From NCBI GenBank assembly GCA_027587225.1, contig JAPDDQ010000037.1, positions 17,834 to 81,833 of the forward strand: a stretch of 64,000 nt of DNA, written 5' to 3'. Origin of the DNA: Solirubrobacter taibaiensis (GTDB lineage: Bacteria; Actinomycetota; Thermoleophilia; Solirubrobacterales; Solirubrobacteraceae). Of this stretch, positions 57,826 through 64,000 are shown piece by piece. Within the stretch, counting starts at the first letter, position 1. Each line of letters opens with the position of its first letter. The notes beneath the pieces were generated by a model. The model made no database searches. It was not told the DNA's origin and was given only the letters and a program-made list of their open reading frames with translations. A program made the translations under genes and the position numbers.

Positions 57826-59078
57826 TGTCCGACCCCACGCACCTGATCGGCCTCCTGCTCGGCACCGAGGAGGACTGGCCGCGCGCCTTCGAGACGTTGT
57901 TGGAACGGGTGGGGCCGGTCAAGCACGGTGGGACGACGCACCACGTGCGGTCGGAGCGGATCACGATCGAGCCGTTCGACCTGCGCGACAAGCCCCGCTA
58001 CGACCTCGTCGTGGACCGGCTCGCGTGGTGGTACTTCGTCCCGCGCGAGTGGCTGAAGAAGGCCGCGCTGATGGACGACGTGTATCTCTTGAACTCGCCG
58101 TTCACGTTCCAGGCGATGGAGAAGCACGCGGCCTACGCGGCGATGATCCGGCTCGGGATCAAGGTGCCGCAGACCGTGCTCGTCCCGCACAAGAACCCGC
58201 CCGAGAACACGCGCTTCGAGTACACGGCGGCCAAGTACAACCTGCCGTTCGACCTCGGCGCGATCGCGGCCAACATCGGCTACCCGCTGTTCATGAAGCC
58301 CTACGACGGCGGCCAGTGGGTCGGCGTGACGCGGATCAAGAACCACGAGCAGCTGATGGAGGCCTACAACGAGTCCGGCGAGCGGCTGATGCACCTGCAG
58401 GAGTCGATCGAGGGCTTCGACCACTTCGCGCGGTCGCTCAGCATCGGCGCCGAGACGATGGTCATGGACTTCCAGCCCGACCAGCCGATGCACAACCGCT
58501 ACAAGATCTCGCACGGCTTCCTCACCGAGGAGACGGGCGAGGAGATCATCACGATCTCGCGGTTGATCAACGCGTTCTTCCGCTGGGAGTTCAACTCCTG
58601 CGAGACGCTCGTGCGCGGTGCCGAGGCGCATCCGATCGACTACGCGAACGCGTCGCCGGACGTGGCGCTGACCTCCCTGCACTACTACTTCCCGTGGGCG
58701 ATCTCCGCGCTGCTGAAGTGGACGATCTTCTGCAGCGTCACGGGCCGCGACTCGCGCGTGGTGGACATGGACACGCGCCGCTACTTCGCCGTCGGCGACA
58801 ACGAGGACCTGAGCTACCGCGAGAAGCTCGCCGAGTACCGGCGGATGGCCGACGAGCACTTCCAGGTCGAGGAGTACAACGACTTCTGCGCGACGTCCCT
58901 CAAGCACATCGACGAGTTGATGCTCGAGTGGGTGTCCTCGTCGGAGTTCGACCGGCTGCTGGTGGAGACGATCCACGCCACGTATCCGCCGCACGAGCAC
59001 GAGCAGTTCCTCGAGCTCTTCCGCGGCCGCCTCGGGCTGTGGGTGCGCGAGCGGGGGAAGACGCCGCAGACCACGTAG
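57825..59078 (+). CDS. ATP-grasp ligase-like protein
   Basis: A 417-residue protein from ATG 57825. The ATP-grasp fold is indicated by GYPLFMKPYDGGQWVGV with the ATP-binding Lys near 158, LQESIEGFDHFARSLSIGAE, and late acidic/Asn residues in AEAHPIDYANASPDVALTSL that would bind magnesium. Such enzymes ligate a carboxylate to an amine or thiol using ATP. Which acceptor is used is unknown; it is not an obvious D-Ala ligase, RimK or glutathione synthetase. The preceding coupled esterases suggest a cycle in which an ester or amide is made and cleaved. Confidence 0.78.
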   Translation: MSDPTHLIGLLLGTEEDWPRAFETLLERVGPVKHGGTTHHVRSERITIEPFDLRDKPRYDLVVDRLAWWYFVPREWLKKAALMDDVYLLNSPFTFQAMEKHAAYAAMIRLGIKVPQTVLVPHKNPPENTRFEYTAAKYNLPFDLGAIAANIGYPLFMKPYDGGQWVGVTRIKNHEQLMEAYNESGERLMHLQESIEGFDHFARSLSIGAETMVMDFQPDQPMHNRYKISHGFLTEETGEEIITISRLINAFFRWEFNSCETLVRGAEAHPIDYANASPDVALTSLHYYFPWAISALLKWTIFCSVTGRDSRVVDMDTRRYFAVGDNEDLSYREKLAEYRRMADEHFQVEEYNDFCATSLKHIDELMLEWVSSSEFDRLLVETIHATYPPHEHEQFLELFRGRLGLWVRERGKTPQTT

Positions 59079-59091
59079 GACGTCAGCTGCG

Positions 59092-59159
59092 AGCACGCCG
59101 CGGGCGGCGGGTGCCCCACTGCGCAAACGCTCGCGCGCCCGGGTGGCGCGTCGCCGCTC
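59092..59159. repeat. Modular inverted-repeat element, remnant copy 3
   Basis: In the 178-nt gap after the ATP-grasp gene, 59123-59159 matches 32700-32736 of copy 2 in 33 of 37 positions, and GCGGGTGCCCC-ACTGCG nearby (59107-59123) matches a block of both full copies minus two bases. GAGCACGC at the left edge resembles the end motif. It lacks the core palindrome and the hairpin arms, so it looks like a decayed or recombined copy. Confidence 0.6.
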
Positions 59160-59256
59160 ACGCACGGGACGACGGGTCGATTCGCGTCGCATAGCGACCT
59201 CAACTGACCAATGAACCGGCGATGCACTGGCGCGGCAGGCTTGCGATCCTCCGGTC

Positions 59257-60072
59257 ATGAAAGCCTGGACGCTGGACGCCTTCGACGCCGCGCCGGGGCT
59301 GCGCGACGACCTGCCCGAGCCCGAGGGCGAGCTGATCGTCGCGGTGAAGGCCACCTCGGTGAACCCGGTTGACATGTGGGTCGCCAGTGGCGGGATGGGT
59401 GCGTTCGCCGAGCACGTGTTCCCGGTCACGCTCGGGCGTGACTTCGCCGGTGTCACCGACGCCGGCGAGGAGGTGTTCGGCTTCATCCCGCCGGTGTGGC
59501 CGAACGTGCACCGTGGGGCCTGGGCCGAGCGGATCGCGGTCACGGAGGGCTTCATCGCGCCCAAGCCGGCTGCGTTGAGCATGGCCGAGGCGGGCGCCGC
59601 CGGACTGGCCGGCGTCACCGGGCTGCTGGCCGTGGAGGCGATCGCGCCGCAGCCGGGGGAGCGAATCCTGGTCGTGGGCGCGACGGGCGGTGTGGGCGCG
59701 TTCGTGGTCCAACTCTGTGTCGCGGCGGGGGCGAAGGTGATCGCGCCCGCGCTGGAGATCGACGAGGCGTACCTGCGCGGATTGGGCGTGGAGGACGTCG
59801 TCGCGCGGGAGGAGCGTCCGGACGCGGACGCGGTGATCGATCTGGTCGCAGGAGCGCCGTACGGCCCGCGGTTCGCTTCACCGCTCCCGGACGACACCGG
59901 CGGGTACGGAGTCGACGCGAGCAGCGACCCGGGCGCGGTCGCCCGGCTCGGGGCGGCGATCGAGGAGCACGGCATCCGCGTGCCGATCTGCGAGGCGTTC
60001 ACCTTCGGACAGGTCGAACTCGCGCTCGAGGCCTTGGGCGAGCACAAGCAGGGCAAGCTCTCAGTGGCGTAA
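59257..60072 (+). CDS. Zinc-binding-type oxidoreductase (quinone oxidoreductase-like MDR)
   Basis: A 271-residue medium-chain dehydrogenase/reductase from ATG 59257. N-terminal GroES-like domain: ATSVNPVDMWVA, LGRDFAGVTDAGEEVFGF. Rossmann half: ERILVVGATGGVGAFVVQLC. The zinc-ligand cysteines of alcohol dehydrogenases are missing, and the protein is about 60 residues shorter than typical quinone reductases, with a trimmed C-terminal part. It likely reduces a quinone or enone with NADPH. It is monocistronic. Confidence 0.82.
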   Translation: MKAWTLDAFDAAPGLRDDLPEPEGELIVAVKATSVNPVDMWVASGGMGAFAEHVFPVTLGRDFAGVTDAGEEVFGFIPPVWPNVHRGAWAERIAVTEGFIAPKPAALSMAEAGAAGLAGVTGLLAVEAIAPQPGERILVVGATGGVGAFVVQLCVAAGAKVIAPALEIDEAYLRGLGVEDVVAREERPDADAVIDLVAGAPYGPRFASPLPDDTGGYGVDASSDPGAVARLGAAIEEHGIRVPICEAFTFGQVELALEALGEHKQGKLSVA

Positions 60073-60124
60073 TCCCTGATTCGACATATGTTCGATGCCT
60101 TGATCGATAGGTAATCCCTGTTCG
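60069..60124 (+). repeat. Direct repeat pair upstream of the lipoprotein/Ltp genes
   Basis: GTAATCCCTGATTCG (60069-60083) and GTAATCCCTGTTCG (60111-60124) repeat with a 42-nt period, roughly four helical turns. Between them is TCGACATATGTTCGA. They lie 49-104 nt before the lipoprotein start and may be a regulator-binding array. The first repeat overlaps the oxidoreductase stop codon. Confidence 0.4.
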
Positions 60125-60172
60125 CTGAACTACGCTCCCGCAAGTCCGCGATACCGGTGAGGAGATCCAGGG

Positions 60173-60655
60173 ATGGGAATTCGGTTGAAGGCCTGCGTGA
60201 TCGCGCTGGCCGTGTGTGGGTTGGCAGGTTGCGGCGGCGCGTCGTCGGGTGAGAGCGACAAGATCGCCGAGCTCGAGGAGCGCGTCGAGGCTGCTGAAAG
60301 TCAGGCGGCCGCCGCGGAGGCGGAGGCCGAGTCCGCCACCGACACCGAGACCGACGCCGTGGTCGAAGACGTCGCGGACGATGCGGTCGAGCAGGAGCCC
60401 GCCCAAGAGGAATCCTCGGGTGGCGACGACTGCATCAAGGTCCCGAACGTCGTGGGCAAGGACCACCAGCTTGCTCAGGACACGATGCAGGCGGCCGGTC
60501 TGTACTACCTGGCCGAAAAGGACGCGAGCGGGCAGGACCGGATGCTGCTGCTCGATCGCAACTGGACCACGGTCAAGCAACGCCCGAAGGCCGGGAAGTG
60601 CGTCTCGGAGGACACCGAGATCGTGCTCTCCGCCGTCAAGGACGACGAGCGATGA
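60173..60655 (+). CDS. Lipoprotein with PASTA-like domain
   Basis: A 160-residue lipoprotein with GAGGAG before ATG 60173. Lipobox LAGC at about residue 20, then a Glu/Ala-rich helical spacer (KIAELEERVEAAESQAAAAE) of about 60 residues, then a C-terminal domain CIKVPNVVGKDHQLAQDTMQ with A-A-G-L-Y following, which is the start of a PASTA domain. PASTA domains bind peptidoglycan or muropeptides. The stop is overlapped by the start of the Ltp-type gene (ATGA). Confidence 0.75.
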   Translation: MGIRLKACVIALAVCGLAGCGGASSGESDKIAELEERVEAAESQAAAAEAEAESATDTETDAVVEDVADDAVEQEPAQEESSGGDDCIKVPNVVGKDHQLAQDTMQAAGLYYLAEKDASGQDRMLLLDRNWTTVKQRPKAGKCVSEDTEIVLSAVKDDER

Positions 60656-61425
60656 AATCGTGGCTCAAATGGGGGCTGGCCGGACTGGTCTGCCTCGGAA
60701 TCATCGGGGCCGTGTTCGGAGAGGACCAGAAGCCCGGCGAGACGCAGGGCGCTGCCGCCGTCGCCGCGACCATCACCAGCACTCCGGAGCCGGCCACCGA
60801 CGAGAGTGCGGCGCCGACGTCCACGCCCACACCCAAGCCCGAGGTCAGCATCACCGTTACGGGTCCGTCCAGCGCCCGAAGCGACAACGTGACGCTGAAG
60901 GGCACCGTCGACCCCGCCAGCGCCCGTGTTCGCATCAAGGGCCAGTCCGTCAAGGTTCGTCGCGGCAAGTGGAAGTTGCCAGTCACGCTGACCAAGCGCG
61001 GCGAGAACACGTTCCGTGTCGTCGCGACCCGCAAGGGTTTTGTGAAAGCCACCGAGACCGCGATCGTCACCCGAAAGCAGTCCGCCGCCGAGAAGGCCGC
61101 CGCCCGGCGGGCGAAGGCCCTACGCCGAGCCAACCAAAGAGCGTTGGACTCGGCGGAGAGCTATCTCGAGACGATGGGATTCTCCAAGCAGGGCCTGTAC
61201 GAGCAACTGTCGTCCGAGTACGGAGCCGGATTCACACCGGAGCAGGCGCAATACGCGGTGGACCACGTGGACGCCGACTGGAACAAGGAGGCCGTCGAGT
61301 CCGCGCAGAGCTATCTCGATTCGATGCCCATGTCCCGGCAAGCACTGATCGAGCAGCTGACGTCCGAGTACGGAGCCGGATTCACGCACGAGCAGGCGGT
61401 CTACGCGGTGAACAAGGTCTACTGA
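60652..61425 (+). CDS. Membrane-anchored protein with two Ltp (host surface lipoprotein) repeats
   Basis: A 257-residue protein from ATG 60652. An N-terminal hydrophobic segment (WGLAGLVCLGIIGAVFG) anchors it; then a Thr/Pro-rich spacer, a beta domain (residues about 62-140) and two tandem 45-residue Ltp-type repeats: SAESYLETMGFSKQGLYEQL and SAQSYLDSMPMSRQALIEQL, each followed by SEYGAGFT-(P/H)-EQA-x-YAV. Ltp repeats occur in the superinfection-exclusion lipoprotein of phage TP-J34 and in many actinobacterial surface proteins. It is translationally coupled to the PASTA-like lipoprotein. A surface role is likely; phage exclusion is untested. Confidence 0.8.
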   Translation: MKSWLKWGLAGLVCLGIIGAVFGEDQKPGETQGAAAVAATITSTPEPATDESAAPTSTPTPKPEVSITVTGPSSARSDNVTLKGTVDPASARVRIKGQSVKVRRGKWKLPVTLTKRGENTFRVVATRKGFVKATETAIVTRKQSAAEKAAARRAKALRRANQRALDSAESYLETMGFSKQGLYEQLSSEYGAGFTPEQAQYAVDHVDADWNKEAVESAQSYLDSMPMSRQALIEQLTSEYGAGFTHEQAVYAVNKVY

Positions 61426-61512
61426 CGCGTTCGGTGGTCTAGTCCGGCGCGGCGAATTTGCTCCGCCGGTCCAATGGCGGGCGGCGGAGGCGCGGGTAGC
61501 GTGGCCCGCTCC

Positions 61513-61815
61513 ATGCTGCTGATGCCATCGGATCAGGCCAAGTTGCTGCTGGCCGTCGCGGGGATGATCGCCCGGGACCGCCTGGAGCGGGGAGTGAAGC
61601 TCAACCAGCCGGAAGCGGTCGCGCTGCTGTCGTGCTGGGTGATCGAGCGGGCGCGCGAGGGGCGCTCGGTCGCGGACCTGATGTCCGAGGGGCGGTCGGT
61701 GCTCGCGCGCGAGCAGGTGATGGAAGGGGTGCCGGAGCTCGTCAACGAGGTCCAGGTGGAGGCGACCTTCCCCGACGGCCGCAAGCTCGTCACCTTGCAC
61801 GAGCCGATCACATGA
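61513..61815 (+). CDS. ureA: Urease gamma subunit
   Basis: A 100-residue protein, the exact UreA length, starting at ATG 61513 rather than the longer frame at 61474. Family marks: DQAKLLLAVAGMIARDRLER, GVKLNQPEAVALLSCWVIER, VPELVNEVQVEATFPDG. With UreB and UreC it forms the nickel urease that hydrolyses urea to ammonia and carbon dioxide in the cytoplasm. ureB overlaps its stop by 4 nt. Confidence 0.97.
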   Translation: MLLMPSDQAKLLLAVAGMIARDRLERGVKLNQPEAVALLSCWVIERAREGRSVADLMSEGRSVLAREQVMEGVPELVNEVQVEATFPDGRKLVTLHEPIT

Positions 61816-62099
61816 TTCCTGGCGAGCTGAAGACTGCCGACGGTGAGCTGGAGCTCAACGCCGGGCGGGAGCGCAAGACGCTGCGGGTGATGAACGTCGG
61901 CGACCGGCCGATCCAGGTCGGGTCGCACTTCGAGTTCGCGTCGACGAACTCCTCGCTGAGCTTCGATCGCGAAGCGGCGGCCGGGTTCCGGCTGGACGTG
62001 CCGGCCGGGACGTCGGTGCGCTTCGAGCCGGGCGCCGAGCGCGACGTGGATCTGGTGGCGCTGGGCGGGACGCGGACGGTACGGGGGCTGCAGCGATGA
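61812..62099 (+). CDS. ureB: Urease beta subunit
   Basis: A 95-residue UreB from ATG 61812 (ATGA overlap with ureA). Typical strands: MIPGELKTADGELELNAGRE, VMNVGDRPIQVGSHFEFAST, FRLDVPAGTSVRFEPGAERD, which form the small beta domain that clamps the alpha subunit. The ureC start overlaps its stop by 4 nt. Confidence 0.97.
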   Translation: MIPGELKTADGELELNAGRERKTLRVMNVGDRPIQVGSHFEFASTNSSLSFDREAAAGFRLDVPAGTSVRFEPGAERDVDLVALGGTRTVRGLQR

Positions 62100-63760
62100 G
62101 GATCGATCGTGCGCGCTACGGCGCTTTGTACGGGCCGACGGTGGGCGACAAGGTGCGCCTCGCGGACACCGACCTCTGGCTCGAGGTCGAGGAGGACCGC
62201 TGCGTCGGCGGCGACGAGGCCGTGTTCGGCGGCGGCAAGACGATCCGCGAGTCGATGCTCCAAGGGATCGGCAAGGGGCCGGACGTCGTCATCACGAACG
62301 TCGTCGTGCTCGACCACTGGGGCGTGGTCAAGTGCGACGTGGCGATCACGAGCGGGCGGATCGCGGCGCTGGGCAAGGCCGGCAACCCGGACGTGATGGA
62401 CGGGGTCGACATCGAGATCGGCCCGACGACCGAGATCATCGCCGGCGAGGGCCGGATCCTGACCGCGGGTGGGATCGACTCGCACGTGCACTTCATCTGC
62501 CCGCAGATCGTCGACGAGGCGGTCGCGGCGGGGATGACGACGCTGATCGGCGGCGGCACCGGGCCGACCGAGGGCACGCGCGCGACGACGTGCACGCCCT
62601 CGCCATGGCAGATCCGCGAGATGCTGCTCGCGATGGACGAGTACCCGGTCAACGTGCTCCTGCTCGGCAAGGGCAACACGGTCTCCGAGCAAGGGTTGCG
62701 CGAGCAGGCGATCGCCGGCGTCGGCGGCTTCAAGCTGCACGAGGACTGGGGCACCACGCCCGCGGCGATCGACACCTGCCTGCGGATCGCGGCCGAGACG
62801 GGCGTGCAGGCGGCGATCCACACGGACACGCTCAACGAGGCCGGCTACGTGCAGTCGACGCTCGACGCGATCGCCGGCCGCTCGATCCACGCCTACCACA
62901 CGGAAGGCGCGGGCGGCGGGCACGCGCCGGACATCATCACCGTCGCTTCGCAGCCCAATGTCATCCCGGGCTCGACCAACCCCACGCGCCCGCACACGGT
63001 CAACACGGTGGACGAGCACCTGGACATGCTCATCGTCTGCCACCACCTGAACCCGAAGATCCCCGAGGACCTCGCGTTCGCCGAGTCGCGCATCCGCGGC
63101 ACGACGATCGCCGCCGAGGACATCCTGCACGACCTCGGCGCGATCTCGATCATCGGCTCCGACTCGCAAGCCATGGGCCGCGTCGGCGAGACGATCATCC
63201 GCACCTGGCAGACCGCGCACGTGATGGCGGCCAAGCGCGGCGGGTCCTCGAACGAGCGCCTGAAGCGCTACGTCGCCAAGTACACGATCTGCCCGGCGAT
63301 CGCGCACGGGATCGACAGCCAGGTCGGCTCCGTCGAGGTGGGCAAGCTCGCCGACCTCGTGCTGTGGGACCCGGCGTACTTCGCCATCCGGCCGCGCCTG
63401 GTGCTGAAGGGCGGCTCGATCGCGTACGCGCCGATGGGCGACGCGAACGCCTCGATCCCGACGCCGCAGCCGGTGATGATGCGCCCGATGTTCGCGGGCT
63501 CCGGTCGCCTGGCGGGGCGCCGCTCGCTGGCGTTCGTCTCCCCGCTCGCGGTCGACGGCCTGTCCGACCTCGGGCTGGAGGCGGGCGTCGTCGCGGTCGG
63601 CGAAACGCGCTCCGTGACGAAGGCGAACATGCCCTTCAACGACGCGTGCCCGGACATCAAGGTCGACCCGGACACGTTCAAGGTCTGGATCGACGGCGAC
63701 GAGGTCATTCCCGACCCCGCGTCCGTTCTCCCCCTCGCCCAGCGCTACTCGCTCTTCTGA
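62096..63760 (+). CDS. ureC: Urease alpha subunit (catalytic)
   Basis: A 554-residue UreC, slightly shorter than the usual ~570. All catalytic elements are visible: SHVHF (nickel His pair near 129-131), the carbamylated Lys in GGFKLHEDWGTTP near 213, HTDTLNEAGY, HAYHTEGAGGGHAPDII, the mobile-flap CHHLN near 315, and GSDSQAMGR with the last nickel ligand. It is the active subunit of urease. The stop of ureC overlaps the ureF start by 1 nt (TGATG). Confidence 0.98.
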   Translation: MRIDRARYGALYGPTVGDKVRLADTDLWLEVEEDRCVGGDEAVFGGGKTIRESMLQGIGKGPDVVITNVVVLDHWGVVKCDVAITSGRIAALGKAGNPDVMDGVDIEIGPTTEIIAGEGRILTAGGIDSHVHFICPQIVDEAVAAGMTTLIGGGTGPTEGTRATTCTPSPWQIREMLLAMDEYPVNVLLLGKGNTVSEQGLREQAIAGVGGFKLHEDWGTTPAAIDTCLRIAAETGVQAAIHTDTLNEAGYVQSTLDAIAGRSIHAYHTEGAGGGHAPDIITVASQPNVIPGSTNPTRPHTVNTVDEHLDMLIVCHHLNPKIPEDLAFAESRIRGTTIAAEDILHDLGAISIIGSDSQAMGRVGETIIRTWQTAHVMAAKRGGSSNERLKRYVAKYTICPAIAHGIDSQVGSVEVGKLADLVLWDPAYFAIRPRLVLKGGSIAYAPMGDANASIPTPQPVMMRPMFAGSGRLAGRRSLAFVSPLAVDGLSDLGLEAGVVAVGETRSVTKANMPFNDACPDIKVDPDTFKVWIDGDEVIPDPASVLPLAQRYSLF

Positions 63761-64000
63761 TGGACCCGCTGACGCTGCTGCTGGCCGACTCGCGCTTCCC
63801 GTCCGGGTCCTACGCGCACTCGCTCGGGCTCGAGCAGGCCGTGAACGACGGGCTGCGTGACGTGCCCGCGTTCATCCGCGCCCGCCAGCGACACGTCGCG
63901 GGGGCGGAGGCCGCGTTCGCGGTGGCCGCGCGGCGGGAGGCGGGCGACGAGCGCGCGCTGGCGTGGCTCGACCGCGAGTGGGCGGCGCGGACGCCGGCGC
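63760..64000 (+). CDS. ureF: Urease accessory protein UreF, N-terminal part only
   Basis: ATG 63760 (TGATG with ureC) opens a frame that runs out of the window after 80 codons. LLADSRFPSGSYAHSLGLEQ is the UreF signature; UreF helps UreD/UreG load nickel and carbon dioxide into the urease. Genes ureG and ureD are expected beyond the window. No ureE is seen between ureC and ureF. Confidence 0.92.
   Translation, partial: MDPLTLLLADSRFPSGSYAHSLGLEQAVNDGLRDVPAFIRARQRHVAGAEAAFAVAARREAGDERALAWLDREWAARTPA

Noticed and set aside
61140..61425. Direct repeats in the Ltp gene as a possible CRISPR or VNTR
   Set aside because: Only two copies, in coding phase, and explained by two protein repeats of the Ltp family; no spacers or leader.

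Overview
The window is GC-rich (roughly 70 percent by eye), densely packed chromosomal DNA with many 1 to 4 nt start/stop overlaps. The gene content points to a soil-type actinobacterium: CIRCE-controlled groESL, HtaA-like heme proteins beside an HmuTUV-type transporter, an F420-associated zincin, an MmyB-type regulator, a Ser/Thr kinase with an AAA/TPR tail, and a histone-H1-like tail protein. I favour Thermoleophilia (Solirubrobacterales, Solirubrobacter/Conexibacter-like), but that is inference. No 16S or other decisive marker is present. There is no prophage, transposase or CRISPR array.

Layout. 1-4.5 kb: end of a Crp-type regulator, a Nudix hydrolase, an ASCH protein, a secreted TIMP-like protein, then groES-groEL with two CIRCE operators. 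4.5-11.8 kb: a heme module with hmuTUV (minus strand) divergent from three HtaA-like secreted proteins and a HugZ-type heme-utilisation protein, with an IdeR/DtxR-like box in the divergent gap. 11.9-14.5 kb: a tightly coupled run (TetR, 39-residue membrane peptide, small membrane protein, phosphodiesterase, cupin). 14.4-18.1 kb: threonine catabolism (tdh-kbl) and an amidase. 18-25.5 kb: SDR, ferredoxin, Mrp ATPase, a kinase with two NarL-type response regulators, an SDR/MmyB pair and the histone-like protein. 25.7-32.5 kb: F420-associated zincin, IMPase-like phosphatase, helicase-nuclease, PAC2 protein and a YhaM-like RNase. 32.5-33.0 kb: a 480-nt non-coding element built of nested inverted repeats. 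33-40.6 kb: SDR, EF-hand lipoprotein plus FTR1 iron permease (second iron-box-like site), YrdC-domain protein, metallophosphoesterase-LamG protein. 40.7 kb: tRNA-Sec. 40.8-47.4 kb: Nudix, TetR with NCS1 permease and ureohydrolase, small proteins, AlkZ-like protein, GH18-like protein. 47.5-54.5 kb: kinase-AAA-TPR protein; APC permease and YtcJ-like amidohydrolase divergent from a TetR with twin operators. 54.6-59.1 kb: secreted protein, Crp-like regulator, and a coupled esterase-esterase-ATP-grasp trio. 59.2-64 kb: oxidoreductase, PASTA-like lipoprotein plus Ltp-repeat protein, then ureABC and the start of ureF.

How the genes work together. Two iron routes (heme, and FTR1 ferric/ferrous iron) carry similar 14-nt palindromes just upstream of their first genes, suggesting shared iron repression. 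The ureohydrolase would release urea that the urease could split. tdh and kbl are adjacent and convert threonine to glycine and acetyl-CoA. tRNA-Sec implies selenoprotein synthesis, although no selA, selB or selD is in the window.

The most novel items are the modular inverted-repeat element (two clear copies and one remnant) and the esterase-esterase-ATP-grasp operon of unknown product beside a Crp-type regulator. Start codons were chosen by overlap, Shine-Dalgarno-like sequence and family length and are not experimentally known.
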